DNA of 6,447 nt from Bacillota bacterium. Its GTDB lineage: Bacteria; Bacillota; Clostridia; Oscillospirales; Oscillospiraceae. The translations under genes and the position numbers were made by a program. The DNA is taken from contig WQUU01000083.1 of NCBI GenBank assembly GCA_009781925.1, positions 1-6,447 of the forward strand, given 5' to 3'. Below are positions 1 through 4,093 of this stretch, one piece after another. The notes under the pieces are model-generated. The model worked only from the letters and a program-made list of their open reading frames with translations. It did not search any database and had not been told where the DNA came from. Numbering within the stretch: the stretch's first letter is position 1; the number at the start of each line of letters is the position of its first letter.

Positions 1-744
1 ATCGGCGATGATCTGCCCGACCATTTTCTCGCCGGCCTGATCAAAATATGTGGTCCAGAACGCGGTCTGCTGATCCTGTGTCCAGCCCTTGGTGAAGTCC
101 TTGTTGTCCGGGCCCGCGGCGAACATCGCGTTGCCCATGTCCGTATACTTGGTCAGGATATCGCTGTTGACGCCGGAGCGGTATTCCTGCATACCGACGA
201 TGGGCAGGCTGGCGAAGGACGCGGGGCCGTCATAGGAGGTGTCTGACTCGACATAGAAGCTGAAGATCGCGTCGTCGATGGTCATGGGCGTGCCGTCCGA
301 GAACTTGACGTCGGGGCGCATGGTGATGTTGTAGTCCACCGTGCCGTCGGCATTCTGGACGATATCGCAGTTGGCAAGTGTGTTATAGTGATAAGAGGTG
401 CCGTTGTAGTCGATGTCCGTGCCGTTCATGCCGTTGAGGATCATGGCGCCCTGGCGGTCATACTCCAATAATTGAGCGCCCGTGAAATATGTACCGACAT
501 CCATATCATAGGCCGATATGGCGAAGAACGGGCTGAACTTTCCGTTAAAGGCGTTGTAGCCGGAGACCAGGGTCTTTGGGGCCGGCGTGGGCGACGGGGT
601 CGCCGGGGCCGGCGTGGCCGGGGCCGTGGTCGCCGGGGCGGCCGTTGTCGGCGTGGGGCTGGTCTTCGTCTGGCAGGCGGCGAGACCGAAGATGAGTACA
701 AGAGCCATGAGCAATGCGATCAGTTTACTTGCGTGGACTTTCAC
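1..744 (-). CDS. ABC transporter solute-binding lipoprotein, family 5 (peptide type), 3' end outside window
   Basis: The 248 codons present encode the N-terminal part of an extracellular substrate-binding protein of the SBP_bac_5 (oligopeptide/dipeptide/nickel) type, which would capture a substrate outside the membrane for an ABC importer. I chose the GTG at 744: an AGGAGGA site (754-760) lies 9 bases upstream, while the ATG at 751 is only 2 bases from it and hits a stop after eight codons. The product starts VKVHASKLIALLMAL and has a lipoprotein signal peptide with lipobox LAAC (lipidated Cys at about residue 24). A Thr/Pro/Ala-rich linker of about 33 residues follows (TKTSPTPTTAAPATT and similar). 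The mature domain begins near LVSGYNAFNGKFSPFF. The segment around VKFSDGTPMTIDDAIFSF matches the family signature in which a predicted binding domain follows 'F(S)DGTP(L/M)T..D'. It lies 34 bases after the membrane protein gene and probably shares its promoter. Substrate is unknown; permeases and ATPases are expected beyond the left edge. Confidence 0.9.
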   Translation of the reverse strand, partial: MKVHASKLIALLMALVLIFGLAACQTKTSPTPTTAAPATTAPATPAPATPSPTPAPKTLVSGYNAFNGKFSPFFAISAYDMDVGTYFTGAQLLEYDRQGAMILNGMNGTDIDYNGTSYHYNTLANCDIVQNADGTVDYNITMRPDVKFSDGTPMTIDDAIFSFYVESDTSYDGPASFASLPIVGMQEYRSGVNSDILTKYTDMGNAMFAAGPDNKDFTKGWTQDQQTAFWTTYFDQAGEKMVGQIIAD

Positions 745-753
745 TTTTCATTT

Positions 754-760
754 TCCTCCT
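754..760 (-). promoter_or_regulatory. Ribosome binding site deciding the GTG start of the solute-binding protein
   Basis: AGGAGGA on the minus strand, 9 bases before GTG 744. It rules out the nearer ATG at 751, which would be spaced 2 bases away and is closed by an early in-frame stop. Confidence 0.8.
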
Positions 761-778
761 TGATTTAGTAATTGTTTA

Positions 779-1324
779 TTATTCAACGTTTTCACGTTTC
801 ATAACCTTGATTTTCCGGCACATTTTGAACAAAACCGCGCCGAGCGCGCAGAGCAGGGCGGCGCAGGCGAGGAACAGCGCGTCCGTAAACGGCAGGGCTC
901 TCCAGAGGAGCAGCGCGGTAAACGCGACGGAGAGAACCGCAATCCCGGATAGAATCATGACAAAGAGGGCGCAGGCCGGCAGCCGGCCGGACAGCTTCAT
1001 CGCCTGTTCCCGGTGCATGACCTCCCCCGCCCGGAGCAGCGAATATGCGCTCATGCTGAGAACGCTGAGGACAAGGATGTTTCCCGCGAAGGGGAGTATG
1101 GCATAGATAAGTTTTCCCGCCCGGGTGACTGGGAACAGAGGGGCGAGAAAGATGGGCCAGCAGAGGGCGGTCAGTACGGCGATGCGCAGGCGGTTTTTCT
1201 TGCTTGCGGCCTCGGGGTCGGCGAAGATATAGTCCCCGCCGATATATGTGGCGGTCTTTTTTACGCGGCCCCGGCTGTCGAGGCTCTCCTCCAAGCGGAA
1301 ATCGCGGACATATTTTTTGTTCAC
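779..1324 (-). CDS. Unrecognised four-helix membrane protein, 181 aa
   Basis: I do not recognise this protein. A soluble, charged N-terminus of about 47 residues (MNKKYVRDFRLEESLDSRGR, then VKKTATYIGGDYIF) precedes four predicted membrane helices at about 48-66, 71-97, 115-142 and 147-168. It ends in a basic tail (CRKIKVMKRENVE), so both termini should be cytoplasmic. I chose GTG 1324 because the G-rich run just before it can act as a weak ribosome binding site and MNKKYVRDF is a natural start; a TTG at 1345 would add seven residues with no clear site. It is the first gene after the promoter at 1382-1410 and is followed after 34 bases by the transporter lipoprotein. It may therefore assist or regulate that uptake system, which is inference from position only. 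It lacks the usual ABC permease EAA loop, so it is not an ordinary permease. Confidence 0.72.
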   Translation of the reverse strand: MNKKYVRDFRLEESLDSRGRVKKTATYIGGDYIFADPEAASKKNRLRIAVLTALCWPIFLAPLFPVTRAGKLIYAILPFAGNILVLSVLSMSAYSLLRAGEVMHREQAMKLSGRLPACALFVMILSGIAVLSVAFTALLLWRALPFTDALFLACAALLCALGAVLFKMCRKIKVMKRENVE

Positions 1325-1381
1325 GGAGCCCCCCGCAAAAACCAAAAAACTGTAAAAAAACGATAAATTAAGTTATTTTAC

Positions 1382-1410
1382 ATTATACACGCCTTTATTT
1401 CTTGATGCAA
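1382..1410 (-). promoter_or_regulatory. Sigma-A type promoter for the membrane protein and solute-binding protein genes
   Basis: On the minus strand a -35 box TTGCAT (1405-1410) is separated by exactly 17 bases from a perfect -10 box TATAAT (1382-1387). The start point should be near 1375, giving a leader of about 50 bases before GTG 1324. The flanks are AT-rich against a GC-rich background. A second TATAAT at 1417-1422 has no convincing -35 box. Confidence 0.78.
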
Positions 1411-1581
1411 GTGTTAATTATAGATTTTGCGTAGGAAATTAAAGTCTGTGTGACATTCTCCCGCTCCCACCGGCCGATCCCAAACAAATTCAACAGATTT
1501 ATGAATCAGGTGGGCTATGAATTATGCAAAAAGGATATGTTGCAGCCGTTATACGGCAGTTGTTATACTATATTTATTGTT
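1411..1581. other. Intergenic DNA with no gene seen
   Basis: Between the promoter of the transport unit and the repeat after the broken PHP gene I find no supported reading frame on either strand. It is AT-richer than the neighbourhood and holds a small hairpin GCCGT/ACGGC around 1545-1557. No U-tract follows the hairpin, so I do not call a terminator. Confidence 0.5.
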
Positions 1582-1650
1582 GCAGGGCGCGATGCCCATA
1601 TCGCCGCAAATGATATGCCCGATGCGGCGGATGTGGATATCGCGCCCTAC
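1582..1650. repeat. Imperfect palindromic repeat, GTAGGGCGCGAT type
   Basis: Two arms of about 27 bases (1582-1608 and 1623-1650) are imperfect reverse complements: the left begins GCAGGGCGCGATGCCCATAT, the right on the other strand begins GTAGGGCGCGATATCCACAT. Both reach a GCCGCA core. The right edge supplies the TAG stop (1647-1649) of the PHP remnant. The arms closely match those of the repeat at 2231-2296, so this is a dispersed family. Confidence 0.75.
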
Positions 1651-2166
1651 TGTCTGTCGATCATCGCCTGCAACTCCCGGACATGCGCGCCCGTGTCGGA
1701 TGGCCGGTGCGCGTCCGAGGCCGTGCGGAGCATAACCCCGCTCCCCTTCAGCGCGCGCAGCAAATCGCGGTTTAAGCCGAGCTCACAGTCCGCGCCGTAG
1801 TTGAGGCGCAGGCCGCCGCTGTTTTCGGCGTACATGCCGTTGCGGTTCAGGGCGTTTGCCAGCGCCGCATAGCGCTCCGCCATGTCCTCCCGCGGGAGGC
1901 GGCCAAAACATTTTATGCTGTCCGGATGCGCCACGCCACCGAACAGGCCGCTGTCACAGAGCTCCAGCATGATCTCATAGTACCGGCGATAGACGGCGTC
2001 CACATCTGCCCGCTCCCACAGCGCCCGCTGCCCCGGATGGTCAAAGCCCCAGGAGATAGATCTCCTCCAGCCCGGCCCGCTGCGCGGCGTCCAGAAAACC
2101 CAAGAGGTATTCCCGGGTGTATACCCCGGCGCCGTCGTGCAAAAAGTGGACATGGACATCCGTCAT
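1647..2166 (-). pseudogene. Broken PHP-family histidinol-phosphatase gene with internal deletion and frame change
   Basis: The family hydrolyses histidinol phosphate or related phosphoesters using a trinuclear metal centre. The start at ATG 2166 has AGGG 8 bases upstream. The first frame gives MTDVHVHFLHDGAGVYTREY and on to EEIYLL, with the metal-binding HxH motif, then stops at TGA 2041-2043. A second frame continues with WGFDHPGQRALWERADVDAV, RRYYEIM, AHPDSIKCFG, LNYG and TASDAHRPSD, covering the C-terminal metal motifs AHPD and SDAH. The middle of a normal protein of about 250-270 residues is missing (roughly 80 residues by family recall): the second-motif E-H, the GLEV strand and the SVH strand. 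The frames switch in a GGGG run (2047-2050). A single inserted base would not restore the missing middle, so this is a deletion remnant rather than a simple sequencing slip. It ends inside a repeat. Function is very unlikely. Confidence 0.8.
2051..2066. repeat. Short inverted repeat at the PHP deletion junction
   Basis: AGGAGAT, two bases, ATCTCCT: a perfect 7-base inverted repeat directly beside the point where the two PHP reading frames meet. It may be accidental, as part of the codons for EEIYLL, but hairpins can promote deletion. Confidence 0.45.
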
Positions 2167-2209
2167 AGGCATATCCCTTTTGTCATTCTGAACATACGAC
2201 ACATGTAGA

Positions 2210-2226
2210 GGCGGCTATGAGCCGCC
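2210..2226. repeat. Perfect hairpin of a palindromic repeat (GGCGGCT/AGCCGCC)
   Basis: A 7-base perfect stem with a 3-base loop, bordered by TGTAGA on the left and CGTTGTAGGG on the right. It forms the left part of a compound repeat continuing at 2231-2296. Confidence 0.65.
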
Positions 2227-2230
2227 CGTT

Positions 2231-2296
2231 GTAGGGCGCGATGCCCACATCGCGCCGTTGAATAGGGAACGGGCCGATGTGGGCATCGGCCCCTAC
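2231..2296. repeat. Palindromic repeat, GTAGGGCGCGATGCCCACAT type
   Basis: Left arm 2231-2256 and right arm 2271-2296 are near-perfect reverse complements of 26 bases, starting GTAGGG(C/G)(G/C)CGATGCCCACAT on each strand and differing at only a few positions. The spacer is 14 bases. The arm sequence recurs at 1582-1650. Confidence 0.8.
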
Positions 2297-2379
2297 TCCA
2301 TAATGCCAACAAAATTGACTCATAAATTCCGAATTTGCGGTAAAACTATCCTCACTATTGTGCCGGAGATGACGCCGCA
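2297..2379. other. Divergent intergenic stretch before the CmpB-type gene
   Basis: An AT-rich stretch between the repeat and ATG 2380. A TTGACT at 2315-2320 is a good -35 match for the plus strand, but no good -10 box lies 16-18 bases further on (TAAAAC is 20 away), so I do not call a promoter. GGAG at 2365-2368 is the likely ribosome binding site for the next gene, 11 bases before its ATG. Confidence 0.4.
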
Positions 2380-2754
2380 ATGTTTTTGGAATATCTCACC
2401 GTCTATGCCATTGGAGCCCTTGGCTACGGCCTGATGGAGCTGGCCTACCGGGGCTTTACCCACTGGACGATGCTTTTAGCCGGCGGTTTCTGTTTCACCG
2501 CCCTGCACCTCATTGTGATCAGCGGCAGGTTCCCCCTCTGGCTCCAGTGCGGGCTGGGGGCTCTGGTCATCACCGCTGTCGAGCTCCTGGTCGGGCTTTT
2601 GGTCAACGTCGTCCTGCGGTGGAACATCTGGGACTACTCCGGGGCTCCACTGCAGCTCCTGGGCCAGATCTGCCTGCCCTTCTCCCTGCTGTGGCTGGGA
2701 CTCTGCCTGCCCGCCTCCTACCTCTGCCGGGGGATTCACAGGCTGTTCGCCTAA
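2380..2754 (+). CDS. CmpB-type (PF06541-like) small integral membrane protein
   Basis: A 124-residue hydrophobic protein with three clear membrane helices (about 4-22, 28-48 and 54-79) and a fourth hydrophobic stretch at about 97-115. The segment WDYSGAPLQLLGQICLPFSL (residues 84-103) fits the hallmark of the 'putative ABC transporter permease' CmpB family, in which WDYS...P....G.IC....LLW recurs. The family is common in Clostridia and has no firm biochemical role despite its name. This is a short single-domain form. The start at ATG 2380 is the only in-frame start after the TAA at 2341, with GGAG 11 bases upstream. It is divergent from the broken PHP gene and convergent with the deoC-like gene, whose extended reading frame covers 279 bases of its antisense strand. 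Because the recognisable motif lies on the plus strand, I regard this as the true coding strand of the overlap. Confidence 0.78.
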   Translation: MFLEYLTVYAIGALGYGLMELAYRGFTHWTMLLAGGFCFTALHLIVISGRFPLWLQCGLGALVITAVELLVGLLVNVVLRWNIWDYSGAPLQLLGQICLPFSLLWLGLCLPASYLCRGIHRLFA

Positions 2755-3411
2755 GAGCCCCGCATCCGCCGCCAGCTTGAGCATTCTGGTGGTGCCCACT
2801 CTGTCCGCGCCGCGCTTTAGGAAGTCCTCTGCATCCTGCAGGGAGTTGATCCCGCCGGAGGCCTTGATATGCACGTTGGCCGCGCAGTTTTGCCGCAGCA
2901 GCGTCACATCCTCCCGCGTCGCGCCCCGGTCGCCGAAGCCGGTAGAGGCCACAATGAAATCCGCGCCGGACTGGGAGACGAGAGAGCAGAGGTGGATTTT
3001 CTCCTCACGGGTGAGCGCGGAGGTCTCGATGATGACCTTGAGGAGTTTCCCCGGACACGCCCCCCGCACCTCTTTCATTTCGCTGAGGATGTCATTCCAG
3101 CAGCCGTCCTTGACCATGGCGAGGTTGACGACCAGATCGATCTCGTCCGCCCCGTTCTGCACGGCGTCTTTGGTCTCAAAGACTTTCGCCGCCGTGGTGC
3201 TGTAGCCGCCCGGGAAGCCGATGACCGTACAGATTTGCAACGCGCCGCGGGTGTAGACCTTCGCCCCCGCCACATGGCAGGGCGGGATACAGACGGAGGC
3301 AAAGCCGTATTTGAGGCCCTGGTCGCAGAGAGTCTTGACCTCCTGCGCACAGGCGTCCGGCCGCAGGAGCGTGTGGTCGCAGCGGCGGATAATTTCGCGG
3401 ATATGCATCAT
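2476..3411 (-). CDS. deoC: Deoxyribose-phosphate aldolase homologue, Schiff-base Lys replaced by Val, C-terminus extended by stop loss
   Basis: DeoC enzymes (EC 4.1.2.4) cleave 2-deoxyribose 5-phosphate to glyceraldehyde 3-phosphate and acetaldehyde in deoxynucleoside breakdown. Numbering here is from ATG 3420. The TIM-barrel signatures are in order: DHTLLRPDA (15-23), TVIGFPGG (65-72), EIDLVVN with catalytic-type Asp (93-99), KVIIETSAL (128-136), FIVASTGFG (155-163), IKASGGI with the second Lys (185-191) and RVGTTRMLKL (207-216). The lysine forming the Schiff base in the usual FIKTSTGF motif is Val157 (GTG, 2950-2952), so normal aldolase activity is doubtful. Family homology ends near residue 222-224, but the frame stays open to 314 residues. 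The extra ~90 residues (Gln/Pro/Glu/Gly-rich) are antisense to the CmpB-type gene and begin exactly at that gene's stop. I chose ATG 3411 because AAAGGA sits 10 bases before it but only 1-2 bases before ATG 3420. It could be a paralogue with another reaction or a decaying gene. Confidence 0.8.
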   Translation of the reverse strand: MMHIREIIRRCDHTLLRPDACAQEVKTLCDQGLKYGFASVCIPPCHVAGAKVYTRGALQICTVIGFPGGYSTTAAKVFETKDAVQNGADEIDLVVNLAMVKDGCWNDILSEMKEVRGACPGKLLKVIIETSALTREEKIHLCSLVSQSGADFIVASTGFGDRGATREDVTLLRQNCAANVHIKASGGINSLQDAEDFLKRGADRVGTTRMLKLAADAGLLGEQPVNPPAEVGGGQAESQPQQGEGQADLAQELQWSPGVVPDVPPQDDVDQKPDQELDSGDDQSPQPALEPEGEPAADHNEVQGGETETAG

Positions 3412-3430
3412 ATGTTTCATTTCCTTTCAT

Positions 3431-3457
3431 TTGTTGTAGGGAAGTTGTTGTAGGGAA
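3431..3457. repeat. Tandem direct repeat TTGTTGTAGGGAA, two copies
   Basis: Thirteen bases repeated exactly (3431-3443 and 3445-3457) at a 14-base period, in the deoC leader just upstream of its ribosome binding site. The second copy is the left edge of the palindromic element that follows. It may be a duplication made at the repeat boundary. Confidence 0.7.
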
Positions 3458-3520
3458 CACATTTATGTGTTCCGCATTCCACGGCAAACACACAAAAAGG
3501 CGGAACGCATAAATGCGTTC
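3454..3520. repeat. Two-hairpin palindromic repeat in the deoC leader
   Basis: The first hairpin is GGAACACAT/ATGTGTTCC (3454-3473, 9-base stem, 2-base loop). The second is GAACGCAT/ATGCGTTC (3503-3520, 8-base stem, 2-base loop). The two units are also inverted relative to each other: GTAGGGAACACATTTATG on one strand against GTAAAGAACGCATTTATG on the other. Both lie between the deoC promoter and start, so they would be transcribed as leader structures. Confidence 0.75.
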
Positions 3521-3525
3521 TTTAC

Positions 3526-3554
3526 AGTATACCCCAACGCGCAAAAGAATTCAA
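3526..3554 (-). promoter_or_regulatory. Probable sigma-A promoter for the deoC-like gene
   Basis: On the minus strand a -35 box TTGAAT (3549-3554) is followed after exactly 17 bases by TATACT (3526-3531). The predicted start near 3519 gives a leader of about 108 bases that includes both hairpins at 3454-3520. It lies only 20 bases ahead of the divergent gene starting at 3574. Confidence 0.62.
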
Positions 3555-3573
3555 GAGCAAAAGAGGCGAAGCT

Positions 3574-4038
3574 ATGCGCGATTGCGCGATTCTGGAGGCG
3601 CCCGGCGAGGGGCTGACCGATCTGCTCGCCGCCCTCCTGCGCCGCAAAAATCCGGGCGGCGTCACCCTCCTGGGGCCGGCGGCGCTCGTGAGCAGCGTCT
3701 CCCCGGACTTGCTGTTGCTCTCCCCGAAGGCGAATGCCTCCGCACTGGGAACCCGTCTGCGCTGCCGCTGCCTCCTGACGCCGGAGGCCTGCGGGGCCGT
3801 CGAGGCGGAATTTGTGGTCAGCTACGGCCTGTCCGAACACAGCAGCGTGACACTCTCCAGCATCGGCGGCGACACGCTTCTGCTCACGCTCCAGCGGGAA
3901 TTGCCCACATTGGACGGCGGCAGCCTCGAGCGCCAGGACATCCCCCTGTGCGCGGAAGCTTCTGTACCGCCTCTGCTCATGCTGGCCGCCGCCGCAAGTT
4001 TGCTGGTGCTGGGACTGAGGCCGGAGACATTGGCGTGA
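3574..4038 (+). CDS. Unrecognised 154-aa protein
   Basis: I cannot name this family. ATG 3574 is preceded by AGAGG with 7 bases of spacing, a good start. The first ~50 residues (MRDCAILEAPGEGLTDLLAA, then RRKNPGGVTLLGPAALVSS) look like an alpha/beta unit. The middle, VVSYGLSEHSSVTLSSIGGD (81-100) followed by TLLLTLQRELPTLDGGSLER (101-120), reads as a run of beta strands. The end (VPPLLMLAAAASLLVLGL, 131-148) is hydrophobic enough for an amphipathic or membrane helix, though it could be a buried helix. There is no signal peptide. High GC at third codon positions and a coherent hydrophobic pattern favour the plus strand over a Gln/Arg-rich frame opposite it. It is divergent from deoC and convergent with cysS, so it stands alone. 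The VSYGLS..D(S)VTLSSI pattern recalls Mur-ligase-like strands, but that is a weak impression. Confidence 0.65.
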   Translation: MRDCAILEAPGEGLTDLLAALLRRKNPGGVTLLGPAALVSSVSPDLLLLSPKANASALGTRLRCRCLLTPEACGAVEAEFVVSYGLSEHSSVTLSSIGGDTLLLTLQRELPTLDGGSLERQDIPLCAEASVPPLLMLAAAASLLVLGLRPETLA

Positions 4039-4039
4039 C

Positions 4040-4084
4040 CCGGCGCGCCGTCCACTTCGCCGAAGGCGTAGAAGCTGACTTCCA
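4040..4084 (-). pseudogene. Possible N-terminal remnant of a NUDIX hydrolase gene after cysS
   Basis: Nine bases after the cysS stop, an ATG at 4084 with a GGGGAGAG-like site begins MEVSFYAFGEVDGAP. This resembles the start of clostridial NUDIX proteins (pattern M.V.FY....V.), but it lacks everything after residue 15, including the NUDIX box. Beyond 4040 the frame is simply antisense to the end of the convergent gene ending at 4038. The match is short and from memory, so this is tentative. Confidence 0.3.
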
Positions 4085-4093
4085 TTCTCTCCC

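Noticed and set aside
441..768. Arg- and Pro-rich frames on both strands (441-701 minus, 472-768 plus)
   Set aside because: They are other-frame readings of the Thr/Pro/Ala linker of the lipoprotein gene; their low-complexity composition is explained by that linker.
1540..1569. Possible plus-strand promoter, TTGCAG and TATACT about 18 bases apart
   Set aside because: The -35 box matches consensus at only three positions and no plus-strand gene follows.
1450..1800. 116-residue plus-strand frame
   Set aside because: It runs across non-coding DNA, a repeat and the antisense of the PHP remnant; no ribosome site or motif.
1581..2296. CRISPR-like spacing of palindromes
   Set aside because: The units are only two full copies with unequal spacing and no regular spacers; they are dispersed palindromic repeats.
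2183..2380. 65-residue minus-strand frame
   Set aside because: Mostly translated palindromic repeat, with no motif or start site support.
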